39,012 nt of DNA from an uncultured Mycoplasmataceae bacterium (GTDB lineage: Bacteria > Bacillota_I > Bacilli_A > Mycoplasmatales > Mycoplasmoidaceae), in contig CAMWTZ010000002.1 in the NCBI GenBank assembly GCA_947177385.1, forward strand, positions 1 to 39,012. The letters are read 5' to 3'. Within the stretch, counting starts at the first letter, position 1; every line of letters starts with the position of its first letter. Positions 9,986-21,313 of the stretch are shown in pieces. Made by a program: the position numbers and the translations under genes. Under the pieces are notes generated by a model that worked only from the letters and a program-made list of their open reading frames with translations, did not search any database and was not told the DNA's origin.

Positions 9986-10823
9986 AGTTTTTATATGCAA
10001 AAATGAAACGATTAATATTATTATAATCTTTAATAATGTCTACTTTAACTTTTGGATCTCAAGATAGCAACATATTTTTAATTTTTTCTTCTTGTCCCAT
10101 ACCTATTTCAAAAGCTAATAAAAATTTTTGATTATTTTTTATATAGTTTGAATAATTAGAAATAATTTCCTCATAAATAAAATATCCATTTTTTTCTGCA
10201 AATAATGCATTTTGAGGATCATATTTTTCAACAAATCCAATATCTTCATCAAAACTAATATATGGTGGATTGCAAGCAATTATGTCAAATTTTTTTTTCA
10301 AATTACTAAATAAATTTGAACATATAACATCTGCTTTTAAATTATATAATTTCAAATTTTTTTTAGAATTTACACATGCATCTTCATTTATATCAACTAA
10401 TGTTAAATTAAGATTATTTTTAAATTTTAGTTTAGCAGAAATTCCAATGACTCCCGTACCACAACACATATCTAAAAAATCTATATCTGAAATAAAATTA
10501 AATTTATTTATATATTTAGACAAATATTCAATTAGCAATTCTGTCTCAACTCTTGGAGAAAATACATTATTATCAACAATAAATTTATTACAACAAAAAT
10601 ATGTACTACCAAAAATTTTAGAAAGAGGTTTTCCTGCTAAATATTCTTTTAATATTAATTCACATTCATTATTTTTTATTGCTTCTAAAGGAAGAATATT
10701 CATAAGATCTGTATAATCATCCAAATCATAAACATGCATTAAAATCCAATTAGAAATCTTCTCATTTTGATTATTTTTAATAAGTGATTGTTTTAATTTA
10801 AATAATAATTCAAAATTTGTCAT
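9975..10823 (-). CDS. prmC: Release factor glutamine methyltransferase PrmC (HemK)
   Basis: The enzyme methylates the glutamine of the GGQ motif in peptide-chain release factors, using SAM. The protein has 282 residues. The N-terminal helical domain (1-80) binds the release factor. The Rossmann methyltransferase part shows FSPRVETELLIEY, the SAM loop LDMCCGTGVIGIS and the substrate motif NPPYIS, with the usual YDPQNALFAEKNGYFIYEEI segment after it. The ATG lies one base after the prfA stop, so enzyme and substrate are translationally linked. The 3' end overlaps the tsaC fusion. Confidence 0.95.
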
Positions 10824-10824
10824 C

Positions 10825-11904
10825 TTAAATATCTAAATTATTCATTAATTGTGCTTGTTCATCTGCAATTAATAAATCTATTATTTCATCTAATTCTCCA
10901 AGCATGACATAATCTAATTTGTTTAATGTCAAAGAAATCCGATGATCAGTAATTCTATTTTGTGGATAATTATATGTTCGAATTTTTTCAGATCTTTCAC
11001 CAGTTCCAACTTGATTTTTCCGAGCGCTAGCTTGCTCATCATGTTTTTCTTTTTGAGCTGCATCTCACATTTTAGCCCGAAGCATTTTCATTGCAATTTC
11101 ACGGTTTTCAATTTGCGATTTAGCTTCTTGCGAAGAAACGACAATTCCAGTAGGTATGTGAGTGATACGAACAGCAGATTCAGTTCTATTAACATGTTGA
11201 CCACCGGCTCCGGATGCACGATAAGTATCTACTCTTAAATCTTGAGGATTTATATGAATTTCAATTTCATCTTGTTCTGGTAAAACTGCAACAGTAATAG
11301 TTGAAGTATGAACTCGTCCTTTAGATTCAGTAGCTGGTACACGTTGAACACGATGAACTCCAGATTCAAATTTTAAACAACTATAAACATCAGTACCACT
11401 TACAGAAAATGAAATGAAATCATACCCATGAGCTTGTGTATTTAATTCCAAAACATTTAATTTTCATCCCTTTGAATCTATATAACGTTTATATGTATCA
11501 AATAGATCTGCAACAAATATTGATGCCTCATCTCCACCTGCTGCTGGTCTCATCTCAATAATTACATTTTTACCATTATTAGGATCTTCTGGTAATAAAA
11601 GAATTTTTAATTCCTTTTCAATTTCTGGAATTGAATTTTTTATTTCATCTAATTCACTTTTCATTAAATCCAAAAATTCTTTATTAGTTTCTGTTTTTAA
11701 ATTTTCTTCTAAAGCTAACCCTTCATCAATCATCTTTTTATAAGACAAAAATGGCAAACTCACTTTACTAGTTTGCTTTAATTGAATATTGATTTCTTTA
11801 ATTCTAATTGGATCATTACCAACGGTTTCTAATAATTTATTTAATTCATCATTTTTATTATTAATTTTTAATAATGAATTGTACAATTTCTTGTTATATT
11901 CCAT
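10825..11904 (-). CDS. prfA: Peptide chain release factor 1
   Basis: The 359-residue RF1 recognises UAA and UAG. Seen are the [12 protein letters not shown] block, the codon-recognition PAT motif in [14 protein letters not shown], and the peptidyl-tRNA hydrolysis loop [15 protein letters not shown]. An organism that reads UGA as Trp should lack RF2, so the PAT tripeptide (RF1) rather than SPF (RF2) is consistent with code 4. I chose the ATG at 11904, which gives the normal length; an upstream TTG would add four residues. prmC follows directly. Confidence 0.97.
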
Positions 11905-11925
11905 ATTTAATACCAATAACTAGCA

Positions 11926-11952
11926 AAAATACTAGCTTTAAACTAGTATTTT
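11926..11952 (-). terminator. Hairpin terminator after rpmE
   Basis: A 10-bp stem (11926-11935 with 11943-11952, core ACTAG/CTAGT) and a 7-base loop are followed on the minus strand by a run of T. It lies between the rpmE stop and the prfA start and would end most rpmE transcripts before the prfA operon. Confidence 0.75.
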
Positions 11953-11972
11953 AGTATATTACAATTTAGTTA

Positions 11973-12263
11973 CTATAAAGAACCAAAACCAGATTCTGGT
12001 TTATTTTCTTTATTAGTTTTTTGTGTAGGTATGATTGTTTTTTTAGCTTTAAATTGTTTACCTGCATCGAATTTATTAGATAATTTTTCAGCACGACCAC
12101 GTAATGAAGAACTACTTGTAGTTCCTACATAAAATGGATGACAATTTGAACATACATCTAGTGAAACGTTAGGACCTTTTGTGGAAAGAATGTTGTATTT
12201 GTTACCACAAGAGGCACAAACATATTCACAATTAATTAATTTTGGTTGAATTTCTTTTTGCAT
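11973..12263 (-). CDS. rpmE: 50S ribosomal protein L31
   Basis: The 96-residue L31 begins MQKEIQPKLINCEYVCASCG. It carries the zinc-binding CASC and CSNC pairs (C+ form) and the CHPFYVGT signature. The C-terminal 40 residues are Lys/Asn-rich, longer than in the classical 66-70-residue protein but common in mollicutes. A GAGG ribosome site lies about 5 bases before the ATG, and a TATAAT is about 45 bases upstream. Confidence 0.95.
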   Translation of the reverse strand: MQKEIQPKLINCEYVCASCGNKYNILSTKGPNVSLDVCSNCHPFYVGTTSSSSLRGRAEKLSNKFDAGKQFKAKKTIIPTQKTNKENKPESGFGSL

Positions 12264-12306
12264 AACGCCTCAATAAAATGACACGAATTTATAAATAACA
12301 ATAGAT

Positions 12307-12312
12307 ATTATA
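12307..12312 (-). promoter_or_regulatory. Predicted -10 element of rpmE
   Basis: A minus-strand TATAAT lies 44 bases before the rpmE ATG. No clear -35 box. It shares the 160-base divergent gap with the M28 lipoprotein promoter. Confidence 0.4.
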
Positions 12313-12381
12313 ATATAAAAAAATTAAATTATTTTATAACAACTAATTTATTCTTATAAAGAATAAGTTCTAAAATTAAAT

Positions 12382-12407
12382 TGCCATAATTTTATAATAA
12401 TATGGCA
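12382..12407 (+). promoter_or_regulatory. Inverted repeat around the -10 of the M28 lipoprotein gene
   Basis: TGCCATA (12382-12388) and TATGGCA (12401-12407) form a perfect 7-bp inverted repeat with a 12-base spacer that contains a TATAAT (12393-12398). The ATG at 12424 lies 26 bases downstream of that -10. A dyad embracing a -10 box is what a repressor operator looks like, but the regulator is unknown and the site could also be a coincidence in AT-rich DNA. Confidence 0.4.
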
Positions 12408-12423
12408 GAAAGTGTAACTAAAA

Positions 12424-14025
12424 ATGAAATCTAAATTTTTTGGAGGACTTGCATTAGCATCGTTAGGTGCAATTTCTCTAGTAACTTCAACTGTTTTAAG
12501 TTCTTGTCAAACACAACAAGGATCTTATAATAAGCAAACAATAAATCAAGAAGTTGCTCAAACATTTAATGATTTCTTAATGCAAAATCATGGTAGATGA
12601 ACAGGTAATATTTCTAAATATGGCGTGGATAATTTAATCTCATTAAATTATATAGATAATAAAAATGTAGAAAAAACAACATATATAGGTATAAATAATG
12701 ATGCAAAACCATTATATAATTTACAAACTAAAATTGATACAAATATAAATAACTATGGTAGCTATCATTCATATTTATATATTTTGAATCAATTAACTAA
12801 TATGGGTTTGGCAAATAATTCAGGAAAAATATTAAATTATCCAACCCCAGCAAAAGTTACATTCGATTCTAGTACAAAATCATTTAATGTAAATTTATCT
12901 AGCAATACTATGTATGCAAAATATGAAGATACATCTAATCCAGGGACAATGATAGATGATACAAATATTATTATAAGTAGCACAGAGTCTAATGAAGACA
13001 TATTAAAAGATGGAATAGTTGTTCAACCATTCCTATGAAATGGTAATGATAGTGCTAATGGTGTATCTAACACTTTTAATAATGAGGGACAAAATATTAT
13101 TGCAACAATTGTTCCAAATGATATCGCAACAAATGATTTTTATATTGTTGCTCATTATGATTCAACAGCAAGTGGACAAAATAAAGCTAGTTGAGGAGCA
13201 ACAGATAATGCAACTGGTGTAGCTGTCGCACTAGAAATTATTAATTATATTAAAGACCATAAAGATCAATTAGGACAAACTAGATTACATGTAATTTTTA
13301 GCGATGCAGAAGAAGTAGGAGTATATGGAACTAAAGCATTTGTTTCGCAATATTTACTTAACAATGGACCATTAAATTCAATAAATACAAATAACATTGG
13401 GATGATTAATATGGACACTGTTGCAGGTGGTGATTACATTTATGCACATAGTCCAAATACTAGTCCTGTTTTAGGATACAATGGAACTGGAAACACAAGT
13501 ACTATTATTCGTGATCAATTAAATGCTTTAAGTAGAATTAGATCTGAAAATTATAATGATACAAGTTTAGAATTAATAATCCATCCACAAGTTGATAAAA
13601 CAGAATATAGAGCTGGTGAAACAGGCGACTGAAGTGATCATATGCCATTCTATAAATATGCAAATATTCCAGTCACATATATGGAATCCACAAATTTTCA
13701 AGTTAGATCTAATAATGGGAAATATGATGGATATAGTCAAACAACAAATTTGAATGCATATATTTTAAATGATGGAACAACTTTAGCAGAATTAAATGAA
13801 AAATTAAAAGTTACAAATATTAATAATTCTGATTTAGTGGTATATGATTTACCTAATTATGTTGATATAAAATCATATGATGATTATAAAGTAACAGGCA
13901 ATATTTGACATTATGATATTGATACTTTAGATTGAGTCCAAAAGTATATTGGAGATCCTTTATATCAACAACTAACAACAATGTTTGAAAGTTTAAAATT
14001 ATTCTTACAAACATCAATTAATTAA
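12424..14025 (+). CDS. Lipoprotein with M28-family zinc metallopeptidase domain
   Basis: The 533-residue protein is secreted and lipid-anchored: a Lys-rich N terminus, a hydrophobic stretch, then a lipobox VLSSC with the modified Cys at about residue 28. From about 190 onward the M28 (aminopeptidase Y/S-like) metal ligands are in order: the HYD of AHYDST, the Asp in GATDNATGV, the EE of SDAEEVGVYGT, the Asp of MINMDTVAGG, and the His in GDWSDHMPFY. It probably trims host or medium peptides at the cell surface, supplying amino acids that mollicutes cannot make. Substrate unknown. A separate promoter and a strong terminator make it a single-gene unit. Confidence 0.9.
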
Positions 14026-14040
14026 TCATAATTAATATAA

Positions 14041-14089
14041 ATAAAAAAACATTTATCTTTTTCTAAAAACTAGATAAATGTTTTTTTAT
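14041..14089. terminator. Bidirectional hairpin terminator
   Basis: Arms 14041-14058 and 14072-14089 pair perfectly over 18 bases with a 13-base loop. A7 precedes and T7 ends the core, so it works on both strands. It separates the convergent M28 and CotH lipoprotein genes. Confidence 0.88.
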
Positions 14090-14116
14090 AAGATTGAATA
14101 TGGTATTTTTAATTTT

Positions 14117-17100
14117 TTATTTCTTTCATAAATTATTCAAATTAGTTAAACGTGTTTTTAACCAATCTTTTAAATAATTTTTAGCGTCTAATTGACTGAC
14201 AACATTTTTTCAAGTAGCCTCAGGAACAATATCTGCTCCCGCTACAGCATTCCAATATTCTAATTCAGGTGGTGAATAACTAGTAGTTTCCAATTGACTA
14301 TACTTTAAATATTCTTGTCTTGCATACTCACCAATATTTTTTCATTTATTAAAATTAATTTCATAATTTTGACTATATAAAGTTGAACAATCATCTAAAT
14401 ATTTTATTAATTTTTCAAAAACATTATTTGAAATCATTTCTGCCCACTTGTCTTTAATTTTTGTTTGAATTAATTTAGATTTATAAAGTAATACCATTCA
14501 TGGATTTGATGAATTAGCAGCATATAATCCTTTTGGTTGAACAATAAATGTTCCATTTCATGGATATCTTATTCCAAAAGCGCAATCAAAATCTCATGGA
14601 ACCTGCAATTTTAATTTACCATCTCCAAATTGTGATAAATCAACACTCATATAAAAACTTGAATTAGATAAATCTCAATCACAAACAATTTCTTGCAAAA
14701 TTAAAGAAGCTACAACAGAATCGATATCTAAAACTCTAGATATACATTCATCAGTGGTTTTGATATTATTAGATTCAATAATATCTGTTTTATCATTGTT
14801 GAATTCATAATATTTGTTTTCAATTATTGCTTTATAACAAATTCGATAAATATTTTCTAAATAATTTGAAATAAATTTATTTTGCTCATTACTATAGATT
14901 TTACTTTTTATACTATATGAAAGAACACCTAAAGATTGAAAGATATTTTTGTCAGGATTATCTTCTGGTGGTAATTTTGCTTTATTATTATAATTTAAAT
15001 CAAATCTAAATAAAGGTTCTTCACTATCTGCATATGCATCCATTTCTAATAAATAACCAATATCTAAATTTGAAGAATTTAAAATTGGTTTATTAATATT
15101 AACTCGATTAGTAGATACCTCATTTTGTTCACATAACAAATACATCCCTTGATATGTGTTATTAATATAAACTTCAATTTGTCTAAAATCACTTGAATAT
15201 AAACCAAAATCTTTATACAAAAACTGCCCTAAATATAATCCAGTAGCATTGCGTAACATTGAAGGATCACGTCAATCTGCTAATAAAACTCAATCTTTAA
15301 ATTCATTGTTGTAATTTAAATTAAGCATTGATGTTTTTTTATCTAATTTGATTCTATACGGTTTCTTAGGATAAACTGATGTGGAATTACCCCGCACTTT
15401 TATTTTTCCTGATAATGTCGGAGAAACATTATTAGTGTTAGGATCAGTAACTATAAAGTTAGCAGATTGATATTGATTAGTAATATTGTTTGGATCATTA
15501 GTATTGATGCTAATATCAATTCTTGGTAATTGTGTATCTAAATGTGGAGTGTAACTATATGGAATTGGTGATATTGGATTAGTAACAGGTGGAGTTAGTG
15601 ATTTAAAATTAGTCAATGTTAATTTATCATTTTGTGAGTCTATTCCATTAGAAAATACAACATTAAATGATAATGCATCTCGAGAGTGACTTGCTTCTAA
15701 TAATGAATTTGGCTCAATTTGTAGTGAAATTTGTGTCAAATTAAGATTTGATGAATTAAAAAAATAATTTTTATATTTTGACAATCAATTATTAATATTT
15801 TGTTCATTTGCAAAATTATTTTCAACAAATTTAGACATTTCAATGTCTAAATAATTTGAATTAATTAAACTAATATCAATATTATTTTTTAAAGTTGGTA
15901 ATGGGATAACAATTGGGTTGGGTTTAAAATTGGATAAAACTAATTTCCCAGTAGTTGGCAAATTATCGATATTACTAATATTTACATTAAGTTCAATTGT
16001 TGTATTAACAACATTAACATTAGTATTTGGAGATAAAACAATTTCTAATGAATCGTCATTAATATTTTCATTAAAAAGATAAGATTTATGATTTTTTAAT
16101 CATAAATTAATTGAAATTTCATCATTAAAATACTTCTTCTTGAAATCATCAGCTGTAAGTTGTGCATAAGATGAATCAATACTAGATACATCGATATTTG
16201 ATTTTAAAGTTGGTAGATTAATTATTGATCGAAAACCGTTAATTGCTAAATTTAACTCTTCTGATAAATTATTGAATGAAACAACAATTGTTAAGTTGAT
16301 TGAATTATTATTTGAATTAATAGATGGGTTTGTATTAGATTTAATACTAATATTTACACCTGGATATTCACTAGAATCAACAATAATTAAATTTCTATAT
16401 TGTGATAATCAATTATTAATTTTAGTTGGTGTATCTAAATAATTGGTTATAAATTGTTGAGCAGATAATTGAGATAAATTATCAATATTAGAAATATCAA
16501 TACTTGTATTTATGTTTGGTAGTGAACTAGAAAAACCTATTAAATTAAAATTACAATATTCACTAAAATATTTATTTGATATTTTTAATCCAGTGACATT
16601 AATACAACCATTTATAGAATTAAAATTAATTTCTGAAATATTAGAAACATATGAAATTGTTAAATCATCTTGCTGCTCATAATCATCAAATAATAAATGC
16701 TTATAATTTTTAAACCATTCATTAATTTTAGAATCACTACTTCAATAATTAGTGATAAAGTCATCCACTGTTCAATTAACTAAATCGTAGTCAATTTCTT
16801 TTATATCTAATTCATTTATAAATGTTGGTAATGGATCTGGTTTTTTAAATCCAATTAAAATAATTGTTTTATTAGTTGATTGGGAATCATTAGAAACAAT
16901 TAAATCAAGCTGAATTGTGCCATTTAGTATATTAATTTCAATATTTGAAATATTTTTTATTTCAACATGTATATTACTTAAATTTACACTATCCAAAAAT
17001 AAATAACGTTTATTTTGTTGTAATCAATTATTAATATCTGATAAATCACCAAAATATTCTTGTCTAAATTCATCACTAGTTAATGTTGCATAATTAGAAT

Positions 17101-18181
17101 CAATTGATGCAATACTAATTTGCGAATTAATTTCTGGTAATTTGTTAAATATAAAGCCAAATAAATTAATTATTTGATTATTATCACGATATTCATTTTT
17201 TATATTTATTGATAAATCAATTGAACCATCATCTCTCAATACATACTTGTTAAGATAAATAAAAATATTATCTGTATCTTCTGTGTTTGGGAAAAATGAT
17301 GTTTTATTATCTGAAAGTCATTTATTTGCTAAATCAGCAGTTGATAAATATTTTTTAATAAATTCTTGACTAGTAATTTGTGAATAAATAGGATTAATAC
17401 TTGAAATATTTAATGATTTTTTGAGAATAGGTAATTGTTCAATTACAAATCCAGTTAGTTCTAAATATTGAGTAGATGAATTATGATATGAATTAGTAAT
17501 TTCTATTTTTATACTTAAAGACTCATCTTTGTTTTTATTTAGTTCTATTAAATTAATTCATAATTCATTGATTAATTCATCAGATTCAAAAAAATAGATT
17601 TTATTATCATTTAATCATTGATTAATAAATTGAGTATTTTTGAAATACAAATCTATGAATTGATCTAATGTTAGTTTAGAATATTCTCCACTAATTGAGC
17701 TAATATCTATATTAGATTTAACATTTGGAATCATGAAACCTTTTTTAAAATTAGACAATTTTAAATCATAAACTTTATCAAAAGATCTATTTTGATTATT
17801 TTTTTCCAAATATACTTTTAAGATAATTGTTCCATCACTAAAATTAGAATTTATTTCATTGTTATAACTTTTTAATTCAACTAAATTAGAGTCTAAATCC
17901 TTAAGAATGTTTTTTTTGTTATTTTGTAACCAATCATTAGTTGCAAAAATAGAACCAAAATTTCCATTAATATATTGATCAACAGTATAATTAGATGTAT
18001 CAGTATCAACTATATTATTAATATCAATTCCATTACTAAATAATGTATCATAAGGATCAATATTAGAATTGGATGAACATGAAATTAATGCAAAACAAGA
18101 TAATATAGATGATGCACAAAAAAATGCTGCAATAATCTTTAATATATTTTTCTTATTTTTTATTAATTTAGTTAATTTCAT
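14117..18181 (-). CDS. Large lipoprotein: eight degenerate repeats plus CotH kinase-like domain
   Basis: A single 1354-residue reading frame; I checked the long UGA-rich stretches and found no UAA or UAG. The N terminus has a signal peptide with lipobox ALISC (Cys about 35). Residues about 47-860 hold eight degenerate repeats of 95-105 residues, each beginning like LPTLKSNIDVSSIDSSYAQL and continuing with a YF...INxWL..NKxxxF element. Residues about 915-1354 match the CotH family, atypical secreted kinases first known from Bacillus spore coats: IKVRGNSTSVYPKKPYRIKL, WVLLADWRDPSMLRNATG, EVYINNTYQGMYLL and the catalytic-loop-like VPWDFDCAFG. It likely stands at the cell surface with the repeats as a stalk or adhesin. 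Kinase activity and substrates are not known. Confidence 0.85.
15600..18045 (-). repeat. Eight degenerate protein-coding repeats in the CotH lipoprotein
   Basis: Repeat starts fall near protein residues 47, 149, 250, 344, 454, 552, 655 and 759. Shared elements are a Pro-hydrophobic opening, the I(D/N)ISSI core, a D/E-F-x3-Y(F/L) helix, the strongly conserved N-x-W-L-x2-N/Y-K-x3-F block and a closing strand ending in L-x-(G/N)-F. The copies differ widely at DNA level, so they are old duplications rather than a fresh expansion. Confidence 0.75.
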
Positions 18182-18186
18182 TATTT

Positions 18187-18690
18187 CTATAAATTATTTT
18201 TAAAATATTCTTTTGTTGATTGAATAAAATCAATGAATCCTTTATCATCGGAATTAGAATTCATACAATTATAAAAGAAAAATTGTTTTTGGTAATTTGC
18301 TTTTAATCTTTTTAAAACACTACTAAAATTGTTTAAATATTGGCCAGCTGTTCAACCAAATCCTTCGTCTCCATAAATCTTTTCAGGACTTCCAGTTGTA
18401 CAAACTGTATAAAAATTAATGCCATTCAAATTAAAGTCATTTGCTTTTCAAACTTCAGCCATATAACGAGACATGTCTCATGGTAAATTAAATCAATTTA
18501 TTGTAAATAAAACAATAACATTATCAAATTGTTTAATGTAATCTTGTTCATATTTAATATCAAATGGTTTACTACCATCTAATTTTCTTGCAGTAACATT
18601 TGGTAACGTTTGTAATTCATTAAATAATTTAATTGTAAATTTTGACTCTCATGGACAAATGCGAGAATATAGTAATAATGTTTTCTTCAT
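18187..18690 (-). CDS. Flavodoxin-fold NAD(P)H oxidoreductase (Flavodoxin_2 family)
   Basis: The 167-residue protein contains IVLFTINWFNLPWDMSRYMA, the flavin-binding loop and helix of the NQO1/MdaB/KefG-type family, and then YTVCTTGSPEKIYGDEG, the second flavin loop. The N terminus (KKTLLLYSRICPWESKFT) replaces the usual phosphate-binding loop. It may reduce quinones, azo compounds or other electrophiles with NAD(P)H and FMN. It has several in-frame UGA Trp codons. The ATG lies two bases after the recR stop, so it is the last gene of the dnaX-ybaB-recR operon. The exact substrate cannot be told. Confidence 0.75.
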
Positions 18691-18692
18691 TT

Positions 18693-19295
18693 TTAACCTC
18701 TTATTTTATTTTTATTAATAAATGAATATTTAATTGTTTCATTGTCAGCATAATCCAATGCACTATTAATTGGTAATCCTAATCCAATTCGATATATTCT
18801 ACCATTAAAATTATTAAGAGATTCACATAATTTATTTGAAGTAAATTGACCTGATATTGTGAAATTTGTAGCAATAATTATTTCTTCAATTTTGGAGTTG
18901 TTATTTAAATTTTTTTGAAATTTATCAATTAATGAAACTATTTCATTTGGCTTACGAGGATTAATTTCAGCATGAAGAACATAATAGATGCCATTATATA
19001 CTCCACTCTCTTCTATCCTTTGCAAATCCTCAATATGAGAGACAACACATATTTGTTTATGATTACGATAATTATCACTACAAATAGAACATAACTGAGT
19101 TTTAGAAAAATTATTGCAATTAATGCAATATTTAATTACATTTTTAGCATTAATGATTCGTCGGGTAAATTCATTTATATAATGACTATCTTTATTAATT
19201 AAGAAATAAGCTCATTTTGCTGCAGTTTTATATCCAACGCCAGGTAAAGACTTTAAAGAATCTATTAAATATTCTAACTCTTCGATTGCATGCAT
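18693..19295 (-). CDS. recR: Recombination protein RecR
   Basis: The 200-residue RecR is the recombination mediator that forms a DNA clamp and acts with RecO (and RecF where present). The helix-hairpin-helix LPGVGYKTAAKWA is at residues 15-28, the zinc finger CINCNNFSKTQLCSIC near 58-73, and the Toprim domain with VVSHIEDLQRIEESG and YYVLHAEINP follows. The normal length and the usual dnaX-ybaB-recR order support the call. The ATG at 19295 lies four bases after the ybaB stop; a second ATG at 19291 is out of frame. Confidence 0.94.
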
Positions 19296-19299
19296 TATT

Positions 19300-19587
19300 T
19301 TAGAAGAATCCTTTAGGCATACCTTTAGTTGAGTTTTCTAATTTACTGCGTTCTGAATCAATAAAATTTTTAGCTTCATTGAATCCCATAACAATAAGAT
19401 CTTGTAGTGTTTCAGGATCTTCTGGATCTACTAAAGCAGGATTAATAGTTACTGAAATAAGTTTTGAATTACCATTAAGTTTAAATTGTATATATCCTTT
19501 GTAATCATAATCAAAAACTTTTTCATCAAATTCCTGAATTTTTTTTTGCAAACGTTGTACTTCTTGCATCATTTTTTGAATGTTCAT
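19300..19587 (-). CDS. ybaB: Nucleoid-associated protein YbaB/EbfC family
   Basis: The 95-residue protein starts MNIQKMMQEVQRLQKKIQE, the family's N-terminal coiled helix. It continues with FKLNGNSKLISVTINPALVD and a second helix ending in the Met/Gly/Pro-rich tail MPKGFF. Family members form dimeric tweezers that bind DNA without strict sequence preference. A strong AAGGAG ribosome site lies inside the end of dnaX, and the start is four bases past the dnaX stop. Confidence 0.93.
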   Translation of the reverse strand: MNIQKMMQEVQRLQKKIQEFDEKVFDYDYKGYIQFKLNGNSKLISVTINPALVDPEDPETLQDLIVMGFNEAKNFIDSERSKLENSTKGMPKGFF

Positions 19588-19591
19588 ATTT

Positions 19592-21238
19592 TTACTCCTT
19601 TGAATTATTAATTTCTAATATTTTTTTAATCTTCTCTTCTTCAGATAAAGCTATATCTGGAAAATATTTATCAATATCTACATCAAGATACTTTTTGTCA
19701 ATATCAATTTTATTTTTTCATAATTGAATATCTTGTTTTGTCCCACCTAAAATGATTACTTTTTGATCAAATAAATCACATATTTTATTCATTATTTTTT
19801 CATTTCAATATCATTCATCAAATTTAATTAAATCACTTGAAAATTGAAATAACAATAATATTCCATTATTCGAAGAAGTAACCACTTTTTCTGCTAATAA
19901 TAATGGATTATATTCTTCTTGTGGTGACAATTTTAATGAATTAAATATTTTTACAAATTTATCTTTATTTTTAGATGAGGTGTTAGTTGCTATTTGATTA
20001 AATAAAAATTGCTTTTCTTCAATAATTTTAGAAACATTAATTTTATTTTCAGGTTCGTGTTCCATCACAACTCTAGTTGTAAAGCATGATCTTGGTTCAC
20101 TATTATTAATTAAATCTTGTTTAATTTCATTAAATAATTTATTAGATTTAATTGTTGAATCACTAACATTTAATTTTTGCTCTAAAGTTTTATTTAAGAA
20201 AGTAATAATTTGAGTTTGAAAATAAAATAAACCTTTATCAAATAATTTAATTTTTTCATAAATTGAAACAAATAAATCCAATAATGATTGACACATAGAC
20301 TCATCAAGATCGATTTTATAAATATTTGATATTGTAAGAACTTTTAATAAATTTGCATCATTAGTATACAAATAAACTAATTTATCCATAATAATTTCAA
20401 TTAAGTCAGATGCAAAATTTAAATAATTAGTTTTAAGACTAGATAATTTTGAAATTATTGAAGTTGGATTGGTTTTGAATAAATTGATAAAATCAATTTT
20501 TTCATCTAAATTTAAAAAACCAAAAATTTCATTAATAGCTTCAATTGTTATAGATTTATTTGTATAGTCACTAATTTGTTGCAAAATAGACAAACAATCA
20601 CGAGCAGACCCATTGCTTAATATATTTATTTTATATTTTGCATCATTTGAAATTAATATTCCTTCTTGTTGACAAACATAATCTAAAAGATTATTAATTT
20701 CTGATGAATCTAATCGAACAAAATCAAAACGTTGACATCTGCTCATAATCGTCATTGGAATCTTATTAATTTCTGTTGTAGCAAATATAAAAATTACATG
20801 TTCTGGTGGTTCTTCAATTGTTTTTAACAAAGCATTTCATGCAGAATTAGACAACATATGTGCTTCATCAATAATATAAATTTTCTTTTTAAGTTTTATT
20901 GGTAAATAATCGACGTTTTCAATAATTTTACGTATTTCATCAACGCCACTATTTGAAGCAGCATCTATTTCAATAATATCTAGAGAATTATTTGAATTTA
21001 GACAATTCTCACATTTATTACAACAATCATTATCTATTGGTTGAATACAATTTAATGCTTTTGCAAAAATTCGAGCTATTGATGTCTTTCCGCAACCATG
21101 ATTACCAAAAAAGATATATGAATGAAAAAAAGAATCACTACTAATAGAATTTTGTAGAGTCTTAATTATTGGTTTTTGTCCAACAACATTTGCAAAACAA
21201 TTAGGTCTATATTTTCTATATAAAGTAGTTTGTTCCAT
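19592..21238 (-). CDS. dnaX: DNA polymerase III subunit tau/gamma
   Basis: The 548-residue clamp-loader ATPase loads the beta clamp. From the N terminus: TTLYRKYRPNCFANVVGQ, Walker A FFGNHGCGKTSIARIFAK, the four-Cys zinc module with CCNKCENC, Walker B IIDEAHMLS, NALLKTIEEPPEHVIFIFAT, and the SRC sensor in IMSRCQRFDF. The C-terminal 190 residues are poorly conserved, as expected for the tau region. Three in-frame UGA codons encode Trp. It heads the operon dnaX-ybaB-recR-flavodoxin. No obvious A-run slippery site for a gamma form was noted. Confidence 0.95.
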
Positions 21239-21244
21239 AATATG

Positions 21245-21254
21245 TATAATTATA
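21245..21254. promoter_or_regulatory. Divergent -10 elements between dnaX and rpiB
   Basis: Plus-strand TATAAT at 21245-21250 and minus-strand TATAAT at 21249-21254 lie in the 75-base gap. The plus-strand element is about 64 bases before the rpiB ATG. The minus-strand element is only about 10 bases before the dnaX ATG, which would give a leaderless or nearly leaderless dnaX message if used. Confidence 0.35.
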
Positions 21255-21313
21255 ACAATGGAAATTAATTAAATTTTAATGTTAAATTTAAAACAATATT
21301 GGACAATATAATT

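Noticed and set aside
10270-10716. Open plus-strand frame of 148 codons
   Set aside because: It lies antisense inside prmC, whose NPPY and SAM motifs are clear on the minus strand. The translated product is Phe/Leu/Ile-rich without family features.
12340-12365. TTATTCTT/AAGAATAA dyad upstream of the M28 gene
   Set aside because: Very short loop and AT-only stem in AT-rich DNA, so chance is likely. The TGCCATA dyad is the stronger candidate.
13019-13222. Plus-strand frame of 67 codons inside the M28 gene
   Set aside because: Same strand, wrong frame; the correct frame continues through UGA codons with the M28 metal ligands.
19592-21238. Programmed frameshift for a DnaX gamma form
   Set aside because: No A6-7 slippery sequence with a following hairpin at the right place; the frame is complete as tau-like.
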